A stretch of 64,000 bases of DNA from Bufo bufo (lineage: Eukaryota > Chordata > Amphibia > Anura > Bufonidae). The stretch covers positions 158,915,256 through 158,979,255 of the forward strand of contig NC_053394.1 of NCBI RefSeq assembly GCF_905171765.1. The letters are read 5' to 3'. The notes below the pieces were generated by a model that ran no database searches, was not told where the DNA came from, and was given only the letters and a program-made list of their open reading frames with translations. Each line of letters starts with the position of its first letter. Position 1 is the first letter of the stretch. Positions 1 through 12,164 of this stretch are shown piece by piece. Made by a program: the position numbers and the translations under genes.

Positions 1-192
1 TACAAGAAGTAGAGGCTGCAATTATAGTTTGTTCTGGTAATTCCTCCCCTGGGTCAGATGGACTTCCATATGAATTCTATCGTAGGTACAGGGAGGCTAT
101 TCTACCTAGTCTACTGAGGGTATTCATTGACTCATTAAAAGATGGGACTCTACCGGAATCAATGACATTCAATCAATATTGAAAAAAGTTAA
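1..192 (+). pseudogene. L1-type LINE ORF2 relic, reverse transcriptase part 1
   Basis: The first ~180 bases translate (frame 3, stops ignored) to a typical L1 reverse-transcriptase block: SSPGSDGLPYEFYRRY, followed by the LLRVFIDSLKDGTLPES region. This corresponds to the start of the L1/Tx1 RT domain, which copies element RNA at a nicked chromosomal target. The element enters the window already inside ORF2, so its 5' part lies to the left. The reading continues after the inserted MITE (at 694) and after the hAT element (at 2549), so the three pieces are one old insertion. Stops and frame changes are frequent, so this is a dead copy. Confidence 0.85.
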
Positions 193-689
193 AGGGTTTC
201 TACCACCAGAAATACTGTTATGTAGCTGACTGACATTAGCGATGCGCTAATGTCAGCACTACATAACAGTATGTTTCTAACATTAGTCCCTGCAGCCGTT
301 TTTGTAAAAAAAGCACTTTTATTATATGCTAATGAGCCTCTAGGTGCTATGTGGGCGTAAAATAAGCACCTAGAGGCTCCGTCCACTCACGCTTTATCTT
401 GCCCAGGTCCCCTGTTCTGCCCGCCCAGCTCCTCTTGATTGATGCCACGGTCCACCGCATCGTTGACGAAATCCAGCGCCTGCGCCGTTCACTTCTGTCT
501 TCGGCGCAGGCGCAGTGAGTGAAGACCGCTCTCCTGATGCCGGCTTCCTCACTGTGACGTAGTCGGCGCAGGCGCAGTGAGGAATCCGGCACCAGGAGCG
601 CATCATTCACTTACTGCGCCTGCGCCGAATGTCAGCGCATCGCTAATGTCAGTCAGCTACATAACAGTATTTCTGGTGGTAGAAGCCCT
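193..689. mobile_element. TTAA-flanked MITE with ~55-bp terminal inverted repeats, inside the L1
   Basis: The left end (AGGGTTTCTACCACCAGAAA at 193) is matched in inverted form by the right end ending at 689. The repeat runs about 55 bases inward, through the direct copy of the GACATTAGCGATGCGCTAATG palindrome region. TTAA occurs on both sides (189-192 and 690-693), the target duplication expected of the piggyBac superfamily. Removing the element and one TTAA rejoins the L1 reading frame. It has no coding capacity. The interior is GC-rich and itself partly palindromic (CTGCGCCTGCGCC motifs). Confidence 0.8.
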
Positions 690-693
690 TTAA

Positions 694-753
694 GGACCTT
701 TTGGATTTGGGGTTGCTGAATACCAATGTGAAGCTTCTTTCAAGGATTCTGAC
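694..753 (+). pseudogene. L1-type LINE ORF2 relic, part 2 (short segment)
   Basis: Sixty bases between two insertions translate to DLGLLNTNVKLLSRILT, the RT block matching the PISLLNxDxKIL motif of L1-type polymerases. It links the 1-192 segment to the 2549-4785 segment and shows that the MITE and the hAT element landed independently only 60 bp apart. Confidence 0.8.
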
Positions 754-2540
754 TAGAGATGGCCTTGTTGTTCGCCCGGCGGTCGTTTCACGGCGAACTT
801 TGCGTGTTCGCAATTCGCCAAACATGCGAACATATGGAGATATTCGCACCCGCCATATTCTTTTACATTGTGAAGAATTTTGACCCATGACACATCCATC
901 AGGTGGTACAGGACAGCCAATTGAGACGTTTTAGCACACGGACATACCCCCTACCTTATAAATAAACCTGATCTGGCCGCCATTTTACATTCAGTGTTTT
1001 GCCAGTGTAGGGAGAGGTTGCTGTGTGGAGCAGGGACAGACTGTTAGGGACACCAAACGCTAGCTAATAGGGCCACAAAAGTTATTTTAAGGACTGGTAT
1101 AGGTGTGCTATCGATAGATGTGATACACAGAGGGGTGCGATATATATTTATAATATACTTTTATAATGAGTCAAAAACACATAGATCTATATAGTGATCA
1201 CCTGGAAGTCAGGGACTTAGGGGCTTACTAGGGCCATTTTTATATAGGGTAAGGTTCCGGATGGGGTCGCTCTTATCAGGGCGGGTGCTCTGTGGTTAGG
1301 CTATCAGGGCCAGAATAGCACCCCCCTGTAGGGCAATATCAGGGACAGTTCTTTGACCACCCTGTCCTTCAATACCACATCATCTAGCCCAGGGATAGAT
1401 GTTTTTTGCTTTCCCTCCGGGATTCATGGATGTGCACTGGGACCCCCCGGATTGTGGTAGGACATATGGTTTCTGATTTGGTGCCGCCGAGCACTTGTTA
1501 TTGCCTACCACATCTATACTTTTTGCTTAACTTTAATATTTACATTTATTTTCATTTTGAGGGATATCTTTTCCATTCACACGTCCGCAAAATGGGTCCG
1601 CATCCGTTCTGCAATTTTGCGGAACGGGTGCAGACCCATTAATTTTCAATGGGGCCGGAATGTGCTGTCCGCATCCACATTTGCAGATCCGCACTTCCGC
1701 ATCAGTGCTTCCGTTTCCGGAAAAAAATAGAACATGTCCTATTCCTGTCCGCAATTGCAGACAAGATTAGGTATTTTCTATTATAGTGCCGGCGATGTGC
1801 GGTCCGCAAATTGCGGAATGCACATTGCCGGTGTCCGTGTTTTGCGGATCCGTAAAACACTTACGGATGTGTGAATGGACCCTCATAGTAACATTATTAA
1901 AGGTTACGTTTTATCTTTATGTATATTCTAATGGATTGCCTTCCTTGTACAATGTTATAATATACTGTACTTTCTATGTTAGAAAGTATAATATAATGCA
2001 TTTGTATTGTGCGGCAGTTGTGTGCGGTTCTGCTGCGATACTGCAGGTATATAGAGGGACAAGCATTATTGGAACAAATAATTTCTACTGGTGTGATATA
2101 CCAGTCGCCCCCAAAAAAACTGATTGAGGCGGGGTGTTATATACAATATACTTTCTATATAGTGCATTTGTATTGTGCAGCAGTTGTGTGCGGTTCTGCA
2201 GCGATACCGTGTTATATACCAATATACTTTCTTTATAGTGCATTTGGGTACTGTATAGTGCATTTGCGCATGCGTGTACGCAAAAATTATATTGCCGATA
2301 TTTTGCATTGAAAAAAATTATGAATGGAGATTGCAAATTCGAATAATACATCTGGTATGTCACTGTCCATGTTGTGGGACTATTTGTGCACTTCTAGTAA
2401 TTATTTCTTGGCTGCAAATATGAGCTGAAAGTTTTTCAGGTTCGACTGCCATTAAAATGAATGGGACCCGCCGCGAACATTTGATCGTGTTCGCGCGATC
2501 GCGTTCGCGAACCGTCCCGGCAGATGTTCGTCCATTACTA
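754..2540. mobile_element. Non-autonomous hAT-like element, 1.8 kb, nested in the L1
   Basis: The ends are short imperfect inverted repeats (TAGAGATG at 754 and CATTACTA ending at 2540), flanked by a perfect 8-bp duplication ATTCTGAC (746-753 and 2541-2548). An 8-bp duplication and TAG-type ends are hAT hallmarks. Subterminal sequence is rich in TTCGC/GCGAA words on both sides. No transposase reading frame is visible. The interior holds a nested MITE (1572-1882) and two direct copies of a ~60-bp GTGCATTTGTATTGTGC segment (near 1997 and 2161). Confidence 0.8.
1572..1882. mobile_element. MITE with TCCATTCACACGTCCGC-type ends, inside the hAT element
   Basis: The left side reads TCCATTCACACGTCCGCAAA and the right side GTGTGAATGGACCC, an inverted pair. 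The interior is filled with short inverted TGCGGATCCG/GCGGA words, giving extensive self-complementarity. It has no coding capacity. I recognise the sequence style as a common amphibian short DNA-transposon family, without a firm name. Confidence 0.6.
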
Positions 2541-2548
2541 ATTCTGAC

Positions 2549-4785
2549 TACAAGACTCTCCAAGGTTATTTATTTAATCAGACACCCAGACCAGAATGGG
2601 TTTATTCCAAATAAGGGTACTGATTATAATCTTCATCACCTGTTTACGAATATTCAGTCTCCCGCTCCATCCTGTCCTTGGATGCCTCCAAGGGTTTTGA
2701 CAGGGTGGAGTGGAGATTCCTCTGGAAGACTTTGGTAGGATGGCGTTTGGAGATAGATTTATAGATATGATCAAATTGTTGTATACTGTAGATCCCCTTT
2801 GGCAAGATTGAACATTAATGGGAGTTTGACAATGAGCTTTGCTTTAAATAGGCTGTCCTCTTTCTCCATTGTTATTTGATATTTATATTGAGTCCTTAAC
2901 CATGGCTGTCAGTCAGGATTCTAAGATTGAAGGGTTTGGAGCCATAGGGGTGGAGGACCGCATTTCTTTATACGTGGACTATGTCTTATTTTTTATAGTT
3001 CACACTAACACAACTCTTCCAAGACTCATCCAAATAGTTAATTCTTTTGGCAAGGTCTCAGGCCTAGATATAAATGCCAGTGGATAGTTCTGTACTCTCT
3101 ACTGAGAGAACTTTGACTATGTTAAATGTCTCTGACTCTTTTCAAAATTTTGGCATGACTATATCCCCTAAGATTGAAGATTATTTACAGCTTAATTTGA
3201 TTCTATTATTAACTAAATTGAGGTAAAAAACTGGGATATGGCTCCGACTTCCTTTATCCAGAGCCGATAGAGTCTCCTTGGTAAAGATGGTGATTTTGCC
3301 CCAGCTCTTCTATATCCTTAGGAACTCACCTATATGGATAGAGGATAAGTTTGTTATGCTTTTTGAGAGAATCATTAATGACTTGTTGTGGGGAAGAAAG
3401 TGGGTAAGGCTTAAATTGGAATATTTATACAAGCCGTTGGATCAAGGAGGTTTGAATCTTCCCTATTTCAAGGGCTACTATGGCTATACTGTGAATGGAA
3501 GAAAAGTGCATTGTGTACCACTTTGGTGAGGAGATCTCTATATAATAACATATTTACATTATTGGGGTCGGGACAATTCATTACTACGCAACAGGAGTAC
3601 AGAGAGGCGAAAAAGCTATTTAAGGCATGGGACATTATCAGATGATGGCTGGGAATAAAAGGATCTCTTCAGTGTACTCCCCTCTTGTATAATTTTCAAC
3701 TACAGGCCAGGGACCAGTATTGCCAAAAAAATAATATTCTATATGTTGCAGAAGTAGTGAAGAATGGAGAGATACTTCCGTTCTCGGTGCTAGCACAAAG
3801 GGAGACTGGTTGGTTTGTCTTGGTTTAGATATTTTCAATTATGTTCTGCATTTTCTAGTGTAAAGAATAAATCACTTCTGGAGATAGATATTTCTACTTT
3901 TGTAAATGCTCTCTTAGGGAATTCAGGTCAGAGGGTTAAGATTGCACATTTGTATAAATTATTACTTAAGGCACTATTTATTAAAACACAATAACCAGAA
4001 TAAAGGGCCTGGGGAGTTGATTGCCCAAGGATTCAATTTGAGGGATGGAGAAATATATTTGCGAATTTGAGTTTAATCTCTCACAACTTTAACCACGTAT
4101 TGATACAATTTAATATTTTGCATAGATTATATGTTATGCCCTTATGGCTTAATAAAAGTGGGCTAAGAGATAGTTCTAAGTGTCCACGGTGTGGCCTTTT
4201 TGGGGCTGACCACCTACATATGCTCTGGTCCTGTCCAGAATTAAAAGAATACACATAAATTGAGACTCCCGATTCCATTTATGGTTGAATGTTATATATT
4301 GAGTGATCTCTCTAAGATAAACTACCATAAATATGAGAAGATTCTCTTTAATAGAATATTGTTTTTGGCTAGACTTTTGATTACTCAATTTTGGTTCTCA
4401 CGAGATGTTCCAAATTTGAATATTTTGATAAATTTGGTTAATAGGGTTAAAAATTATGAGAAAGTCTTATATAGGCAAAGAAATAGTTAGGAGAAGTGTA
4501 CTAAGGTATCGGAGGCCTGGAGGTTTTAATCCTTCTCGTCCCCAATTTTATGTTTCCACTTCCACAACTTCTATTATCCTCTTTCTTTTTTGTTCTTTTT
4601 TTTTTCCATTTGCTGTCTGTGTTTGGAGGATAGAGGTTTTTTTGAGACGCATCACAAGGGAGGGTTGAGAAATAGGTGGATATGGGGAACTTAAAATAAT
4701 AATAATTGTATATTGTAATTTTGTATGAGAATGAAAACGGTTGTATATGCTCTTCCCTAATAAAGATATATAAAAAATAATAATA
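2549..4785 (+). pseudogene. L1-type LINE ORF2 relic, part 3 and 3' end
   Basis: Translation in shifting frames gives the rest of an L1-type ORF2. HPDQNGFIPNKGTDYN and SKAFDRVEWRFLWK blocks come first. ADRVSLVKMVILPQLFYIL and LLWGRKWVRLKLEYLYKPLDQGG follow at about 3260-3450. A terminal cysteine/histidine block (CPRCGLFGADHLHMLWSCPEL, as CxxC...H...C) ends near 4255. The 3' end is A-rich, closing at about 4770-4785 with a TAA-type repeat, as expected for L1 tails. Many stops and frameshifts separate the blocks, so it is non-functional. An in-frame deletion removes the normal YxDD strand context near 2970. Confidence 0.85.
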
Positions 4786-5225
4786 ATATTGATGACCTAT
4801 TCTTAGAATAGGTCATCAATATCAGATTGACAGGAGTCTGACACCCGACACCCCCGCAAATCAGCTGTTTGAAAAAAGGGCAGCGCTACGTACGAGCACA
4901 GCCTTCACTTCATTGTTTACCTGCTCCCTGTTGACAGCGCATTGGTAAGCAGGTGTAATTACAAGCCGTCCAATTCATTTCAATGGGACGGCTCTGTAGT
5001 ATTCAAACGAATAGGAAGAAGCCGTTTCATAAAAGTGAATGGGACGGTTTGTAATTACACCTGCTCACCACTGCAAAAGGTAAACAATGAAAGGAAGGCA
5101 GCGCTCACACAGAGCGAGGCCTTCGATCGGCGGAGGGTGCTGGGTGTCGGACCTCCGCCGATCTGATATTGATCACCAATTGATGATATGTCACCCAAAT
5201 TAAAATCCCAGAAAACCCATTTAAG
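4785..5225. mobile_element. MITE with GATATTGATGACCTAT-type ends, copy 1
   Basis: The left end begins with ATTGATGACCTATTCTTAGA and folds on itself. The right side carries the inverted partner ending near TGATATGTCACCC at ~5215. A second member of the same family lies at 16687-17005. The interior contains a GGACGGCTCTGTA/GGACGGTTTGTAA duplication. It has no coding capacity. It lies immediately against the L1 3' tail. Confidence 0.55.
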
Positions 5226-6444
5226 CAAATTCCACATGTTCCTAGGACAGAGTTTAAATGTCCTGAGTTTTGGAATTTAAATGTTGATAAGTATGTGCTA
5301 TTAGCCAGATGTAGTACCTTGGCTGGAAGATATAACAGGTAAATATACAGATATAATGTTTATAATGCTTGTCCTCTGAAGAAGTCTCATTTATTCTCGT
5401 CAGTTTGGGCTGTGAAGAGGTCAGTCAGAAAATATCCATGTCATCAAACCATTCATCTAGACCAAATGATGGAGAAAAAGGGCAGAGAACAACAAACACC
5501 TCCATAAAGCGTGTCGAAAAACACGGTAAGAGTTGTCAATCTACCAACTAACCAGTAACCATACAAATGCTATAACACAGTAGTGCTGCAGGTTTTATTT
5601 GCAGTGGTATCAATGCTTCCATGTCTGACAGATTTGTGATGGATCACTTTTTACAGATCAAGATAAAAGGGCATCAGTTCCTAACAGATCCTACTGACTT
5701 TATTGAGATTCGGAAGGGCTGGCCACTAAGCCTAATAATAGGCGCAACTTCTTGATCTGTACAGATCACTTTAATGCAGTTATCTGCTTGTGTCATTCTA
5801 ATCCTGCCTGTAATGATATCACCTCTGTGTATAGATAAGACAGGATCCTCCATACACAATAGGCAATTGTCAAAGCGTATCTATTCTTTCCTTGTACAAT
5901 GACCTCTGCACAGGTCACAGAGCATGCCCAGAAAACTCTCCCATAGAAGTCAATGAGGTTTCTTCTAGACCATTGTGTCTATGGCCCATGGGGCTGCTGT
6001 AAATGAATTTTCTTAATGATTTCTAAATGCTGTTAAGAAGAGTTCAGGCAAGATGGTCGCCCCCATAACCACATTCAGGAAATAGAATAAATCTGTAATT
6101 AGAAAATGAAAACAGATTAGAATAAAGGAAATGTGTTACTATCTGGTTATAACTGGAAGATAACATTTTTGGTGACACATTTCCTTTAAATTATTGCATA
6201 ATTGGAAAAAGTTAATAAAGTCCATACAACACCCAAAATTACTCTTTTAGTTCTATAGTTAAAGAATGAACAACTATCAAAATGTGCATGATGTTGCATA
6301 TAACTAGCTCCAATGTGGGGAGGGGAGCCTAAAGAAACTAAAGTGTCAGATTTTTAAGAATTTTTTAACAGATTTGGATGTTTAAATGTGGAGTCCATTT
6401 GATCTAATGACATGTGGAACATCTCTCCTCAAGAAGGTAGACAA
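5226..6444. other. Non-coding stretch without a recognised gene
   Basis: I see no supportable exon here. The stretch around 5880-6190 resembles diffuse amphibian repeat sequence (ends with ACACATTTCCTTTAA), but I cannot place its borders. Short open frames have no recognisable domain and no splice context. Confidence 0.5.
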
Positions 6445-7236
6445 TAGGGATGAGCGAATCGACTTCGGATGAAACATCTGAAGTCGATTCGCTTAAAACT
6501 TCGTTTCAATACTGTATGGAGCGAGCGATTCGTACAGTATTAGAATGTATTGGCTCCGATGAGCCGAAGTTATTACTTCGCGAAGTCTTGCGAGACTTCG
6601 CATAATAACTTCAGAAATTAATTTATACTGTAAAAAAAAGATTTTCCGAACTCTGTTTTGGTTCCAAGGTACCACTTGGAACCGAACCTGAGTTCGGGAA
6701 ATAAAAATGAACGAAGGGTCCAGCTTCCAAAAAGTGACGTTCTTTATTCTAAAAAGCACATGTTCATTAAAAATCCAACATAGCAACCAGGTCTACACAT
6801 TTCGGATCCCCTAATACTGATCCTTGCTCATGACTCATGAGTAAGGATCAGTATTAGGGGATCCGAAACGCGTAGACCTGGTTGCTATGTTGGATTTTTA
6901 ATGTATATGTGCTTTTTGGAATAAAGAACGTCACTTTTTGGAAGCTGGACCCTTCGTTCATTATTAGTTCTACTATTGTGCGCCTGGTTCCCAGCTCAGT
7001 CCGTGCCTCCATTACAAGTGATATCAGGTGAGCGCAGCCTTGGACCTTTTTTTTGCTGAGTTCACAAAATGATTTTTTTACAGTATAAATCAATTTCTGA
7101 AGTTATTATGTGAAGTCTTGTGAGACTTGGCGAAGTAATAACTTCGGCTCATCGGAGCCAATACATTCTGATACTGTACGGAGCGCTTGCTCCGTACAAT
7201 ATTGAAACAAAGTTTTATGCGATTCGCTCACCCCTA
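6445..7236. mobile_element. TAGGGATGAGCGAAT-type MITE, split by an inverted-repeat insertion
   Basis: The left arm begins TAGGGATGAGCGAATCGACT (6445). The right arm ends GCGATTCGCTCACCCCTA (7236). The inverted arms extend about 190 bp, covering the ACTTCGGCTCATCGGAGCC and ATTTATACTGTAAAA words. The ends resemble hAT termini; a clear 8-bp duplication is not visible. The right arm differs at several bases, so the copy is old. Its middle was invaded by the 6711-7065 insertion. A relative with the same TAGGGATGAGCGAAT ends lies at 10288-10569. Confidence 0.65.
6711..7065. mobile_element. Small head-to-head inverted insertion with decayed hammerhead-like motifs
   Basis: A 7-bp AAAATGA duplication flanks the insert (6704-6710 and 7066-7072). 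Two arms of ~115 bp (starting ACGAAGGGTCCAGCTTCC) are inverted around a centre at ~6837. About 100 bp of unrepeated sequence (6964-7065) sits on the right only. Each arm carries GGATCAGTATTAGGGGATCC followed by GAAA, on opposite strands. This resembles a hammerhead stem II and GAAA box, but the CUGAUGA box is degenerate (CUCAUGA at 6834-6840). The layout matches the other four inverted insertions in this window, so I class it with Penelope-like non-autonomous copies. Confidence 0.55.
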
Positions 7237-7346
7237 GTCTCTGTAGCTCCACATACATGTAACTACTATGACTTGAAACATAACTAGGGTTATCAGCTAG
7301 ACCAGAGAGCACTGTTTGAAAGCTCTGGGCTCAGAACTGTTTGGGA

Positions 7347-9236
7347 AAAGATAGGTTGGTGGTTGGCTCACACCTGGGTGGTAATGGACGGGTGCTACTA
7401 ACTCACAACTTGGGTTCCCGGAACCAAAGAAAAAGTAGATAATGGGAAAAAAAGGAGTGAGCACTCACACCATCTGGACCATAGGATATATTTATTAATT
7501 AGTATCCAATAAATCATTCATATAAATGCACTCAAATACAATAAAACTTCATAAAAATAGTAGTTGGTACCAACACATAAAATGACACTGAAAAATGGTA
7601 ATTGTGCAATCCTTGCGTTATTAATGTTCAAAATTGGCACTTTGTACCGCCTAGAATTATGCAGTAAATAGATCACTATTGGTAGTGGTAATACCGCAAA
7701 CCGCAGTCGGAAATTAGAATGTCCCGGAGAAAAGTACCTATGACTCCAAATGGTATTTAAGTCTCCTCGTGCATGTGGTTATATATTTCAACAGAAAAGT
7801 CTCTCCACGAATGATTAAATATAACCGCCCAGGACTGTAGGTTTCACGCCACTTAATTTACAGTTCAAGTTCCTACCTGAGTCCAAATTGTCCCCCGCTA
7901 AGCCGCCCTTCCACGAGGAGCGAGTGATGCCGGCTGCTACGGCGTCTCACGTCGCAAGTCTCGGGTTGCTGACGTCACTGTATCGCGGGATCACGAGATT
8001 CGGCAGGCAGGGATAATACTTTGTCGGTGGCACCTGTAGTTGTATCCTGTATCCTGGAGCGGTATTAATATTAGTGGATTTCCTTATCGCATGGCCATGC
8101 AATATCTTTAATCAAAGTCCAGTGGGTTAGGTGGGCGCTTTTCTTCCTGTCACCAGACGCGTTTCGGGGCGTCTACACCCCTTCCTCAGTGGTAAAAGCG
8201 CAAGTCCTCCTTCTCCACCTTTTATAGTCCATTCGGTATTCTAGAAAATCCGGATTTTGGACATATATGCTCCATTGCGGTTTTCATGCGGTATCATTGC
8301 GGTTTTTTCAACCTAGTTGCGTTTTTCCAAAAATTAGGTTGGAAACATAGTAGGATTGACCAATACCCAATTTATACGTTAAAATAACATTTTAATACAT
8401 ATAAAAACACAATAATAGGCCTAAAAATATAAAAATATAAATAGACATACATCCCAATCATACAAATTTTCCCTATATTCTATCGGCTGAAGAGTATATA
8501 TGTCAAGAGCATACAAATGTTCATGTCAGAGAATCTGGCGCCCACCTAACCCACTGGACCTTGATTAAAGATATTGCATGGCCATGCGATAAGGAAATCC
8601 ACTAATATTAATACCGCTCCAGGATACAGGATACAACTACAGGTGCCACCGACAAAGTATTATCCCTGCCTGCCGAATCTCGTGATCCCGCGATACAGTG
8701 ACGTCAGCAACCCGAGACTTGCGACGTGAGACGCCGTAGCAGCCGGCATCACTCGCTCCTCGTGGAAGGACGGCTTAGCGGGGGACAATTTGGACTCAGG
8801 TAGGAACTTGAACTGTGAATTAAGTGGCGTGAAACCTACAGTCCTGGGCGGTTATATTTAATCAATCGTGGAGAGACTTTTCTGTTGAAATATATACCCA
8901 CATGCACGAGGAGACTTAAATACCATTTGGAGTCATAGGTACTTTTCTCCGGGACATTCTAATTTCCGACTGCGGTTTGAGGTATTACCACTACCAATAG
9001 TGGTCTATTTACTGCATAATTCTAGGCAGTACAAAGTGCCAATTTTGAACATTAATAACGCAAGGATTGCACAATTACCATTTTTCAGTGTCATTTTATG
9101 TGTTGGTACCAACTACTATTTTTATGAAGTTTTATTGTATTTGAGTGCATTTATATGAATGATTTATTGGATACTAATTAATAAATATATCCTATGGTCC
9201 AGATGGTGTGAGTGCTCACTCCTTTTTTTCCCATTA
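7347..9236. mobile_element. Inverted-repeat insertion, 1.9 kb, with 16-bp target duplication
   Basis: The sequence TCAGAACTGTTTGGGA occurs exactly at 7331-7346 and again at 9237-9252, so everything between is one insertion. Arms of ~700 bp (7438-8138 and 8545-9236) are near-identical inverted copies. The spacer (8139-8544) holds a hammerhead-like motif on the - strand. The first 91 bases (7347-7437) are not repeated on the other side. No protein is encoded. The long variable duplication, one-sided tail and ribozyme motif fit a non-autonomous Penelope-like retroelement rather than a cut-and-paste foldback transposon; that classification is inference. Confidence 0.7.
8151..8194 (-). ncRNA. Hammerhead ribozyme-like motif (variant core)
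   Basis: Read on the - strand: ACCA (stem I), CTGAGGA core box, a GGGGTG/CGCCCC stem II, GAAA, then CGCGTC with GUC as the cleavage triplet, then TGGT pairing with ACCA. Position 7 of the core is G rather than U, a tolerated position. One extra A sits between the core box and stem II, which departs from the canonical spacing. ACGCGU is palindromic, so stem III would be very short or formed in a dimer. Activity is uncertain. Confidence 0.55.
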
Positions 9237-9252
9237 TCAGAACTGTTTGGGA

Positions 9253-10279
9253 TGCTCCATATTCTGCCTCCAGAAAAGTAGTGATCCTTCTTGCAGAAAT
9301 GGATACAAGCAAGGATGGACTAGCCATAGACCCTTACAGGGAAATTTCCCGGTGGGCCAGTGCCATGAGGGCCATCTGTGCCCTCCTTATGGCTGCTGGT
9401 CGGGTACATAATAATCTGATGCTCTCAGCATTAAATAATGCTAGGAGCATCTGGTACTTGTGCACTTGGCTGGCGGCCGCAGGTACACATCTGAATTCAA
9501 CTGTATCGCCATTCTCAGGACAGTGTTACAGTTAAATACTGCAGCAGGGGCAGCAGTATTTTGTGTTGCACTGTAGTATTTGGTTTTGCTTGTGAGGTAT
9601 TTTGTGCTGCACTAAGGTAATGGCCCCGCCTTCTGTCAGTTTGGACCCTCATACAACATTAGAGCCACTGTTAGTTTTTTTTTTCAGGGCCAATTTAAAT
9701 TCCAAGTCCACCTCTGAAATCGTTTGGTAGTGTTGGAAATTTACTTACATGGTAGCTATCTATAGCTTTCACTAGATGAACACTTTACTGTCTTCTTGAG
9801 GAGAGCTACTGTATTTTGCATACTTGTTCCCTGCTAGATTGTTTTAAGGCTCAGAGTGGCATAAAAAACAATATAAGACATTCACCTCTACCAATTCCTG
9901 CCACTCCCGTTAGTATAAATCTCTAAGAATTCTGAGTCGGGAGCTTGTAATAGACCTCATCCTAGTGGGCGCTTTTTTGTGGCACATGGGTGACAGAAAG
10001 CATAATCTTGGATTCTCAATAGAAAATAATCTATATAGTAGACAACAAACTGAAATAGCTACATAATGTATATTTTATGAAACAGTAATCTGAGCCATCA
10101 TGTTTTCTTTCTACAGACATTGAGGTTTCATTTCGGAGTTGTGTCCTCTCATCACTTTTTTGGTGGCACCTGATTTGGCTTTCTCTTATGCAACTTAGAC
10201 ACTATTTATTCATTGCAACTCTGAACCCTACTATCACCCACTTAAGTGGAGGAGACCCCCACCTAGGTTTGTATTATAA
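9253..10279. other. Non-coding stretch with a decayed repeat
   Basis: No exon is supportable. Around 9303-9713 there is a decayed element of the family with GGATGGACTAGCC and CAAGTCCACC ends and a CCCGGTGGGCC word, similar in style to sequence flanking the DIRS element at 34767. The rest is unassigned. Confidence 0.4.
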
Positions 10280-10287
10280 GTTATTAT

Positions 10288-10569
10288 TAGGGATGAGCGA
10301 ATTTCATATTTTGAATCTCATTTTCAGTTTGGGTTATGGCATAATGTGAATTGCGTTATGGATTAGGCATAAGGCCATCCTTCATATAAGATAGGGCCGG
10401 GGGCTATCCATAGTATTCAGTATATTGGGCAGACTAGATGGGCCAAATGGTTCTTATCTGCCGACACATTCTATGTTTCTATGTTTCTATGGATTCCGTT
10501 ACACAATTCACATTATACCACAACCCGAACCGAAAACGAATTTCAAAATATGAAATTCGCTCATCCCTA
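10288..10569. mobile_element. hAT MITE with 8-bp duplication GTTATTAT
   Basis: GTTATTAT at 10280-10287 is repeated at 10570-10577. The element begins TAGGGATGAGCGAATTTCAT and ends with the inverse. The terminal inverted repeats extend about 70 bp with a few mismatches, through the CATAATGTGAATTG word. Length is 282 bp, with no coding capacity. It shares terminal sequence with the element at 6445-7236. Confidence 0.85.
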
Positions 10570-10604
10570 GTTATTATGTACGCAGTTATAAATGGCTGTA
10601 TATA

Positions 10605-12164
10605 CACTGCGTGCAGAATTATTAGGCAAATGAGTATTTTGACCACATCATCCTCTTTATGCATGTTGTCTTACTCCAAGCTGTATAGGCTCGAAAGCCT
10701 ACTACCAATTAAGCATATTAGGTGATGTGCATCTCTGTAATGAGAAGGGGTGTGGTCTAATGACATCAACACCCTATATCAGGTGTGCATAATTATTAGG
10801 CAACTTCCTTTCCTTTGGCAAAATGGGTCAAAAGAAGGACTTGACAGGCTCAGAAAAGTCAAAAATAGTGAGATATCTTGCAGAGGGATGCAACACTCTT
10901 AAAATTGCAAAGCTTCTGAAGCGTGATCATCGAACAATCAAGCGTTTCATTCAAAATAGTCAACAGGGTCGCAAGAAGCGTGTGGAAAAACCAAGGCGCA
11001 AAATAACTGCCCATGAACTGAGAAAAGTCAAGCGTGCAGCTGCCAAGATGCCACTTGCCACCAGTTTGGCCATATTTCAGAGCTGCAACATCACTGGAGT
11101 GCCCAAAAGCACAAGGTGTGCAATACTCAGAGACATGGCCAAGGTAAGAAAGGCTGAAAGACGACCACCACTGAACAAGACACACAAGCTGAAACGTCAA
11201 GACTGGGCCAAGAAATATCTCAAGACTGATTTTTCTAAGGTTTTATGGACTGATGAAATGAGAGTGAGTCTTGATGGGCCAGATGGATGGGCCCGTGGCT
11301 GGATTGGTAAAGGGCAGAGAGCTCCAGTCCGACTCAGACGCCAGCAAGGTGGAGGTGGAGTACTGGTTTGGGCTGGTATCATCAAAGATGAGCTTGTGGG
11401 GCCTTTTCGGGTTGAGGATGGAGTCAAGCTCAACTTCCAGTCCTACTGCCAGTTTCTGGAAGACACCTTCTTCAAGCAGTGGTACAGGAAGAAGTCTGCA
11501 TCCTTCAAGAAAAACATGATTTTCATGCAGGACAATGCTCCATCACACGCGTCCAAGTACTCCACAGCGTGGCTGGCAAGAAAGGGTATAAAAGAAGAAA
11601 ATCTAATGACATGGCCTCCTTGTTCACCTGATCTGAACCCCATTGAGAACCTGTGGTCCATCATCAAATGTGAGATTTACAAGGAGGGAAAACAGTACAC
11701 CTCTCTGAACAGTGTCTGGGAGGCTGTGGTTGCTGCTGCACGCAATGTTGATGGTGAACAGATCAAAACACTGACAGAATCCATGGATGGCAGGCTTTTG
11801 AGTGTCCTTGCAAAGAAAGGTGGCTATATTGGTCACTGATTTGTTTTTGTTTTGTTTTTAAATGTCAGAAATGTATATTTGTGAATGTTGAGATGTTATA
11901 TTGGTTTCACTGGTAAAAATAAATAATTGAAATGGGTATATATTTGTTTTTTGTTAAGTTGCCTAATAATTATGCACAGTAATAGTCACCTGCACACACA
12001 GATATCCCCCTAAAATAGCTAAAACTAAAAACAAACTAAAAACTACTTCCAAAAATATTCAGCTTTGATATTAATGAGTTTTTTGGGTTCATTGAGAACA
12101 TAGTTGTTGTTCAATAATAAAATTAATCCTCAAAAATACAACTTGCCTAATAATTCTGCACTCC

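Noticed and set aside
5369..5551. 60-residue open frame
   Set aside because: No domain, no splice context, composition like flanking non-coding DNA.
9208..9535. Two overlapping open frames after the inverted insertion
   Set aside because: They span the insertion junction and a decayed repeat; no known domain.
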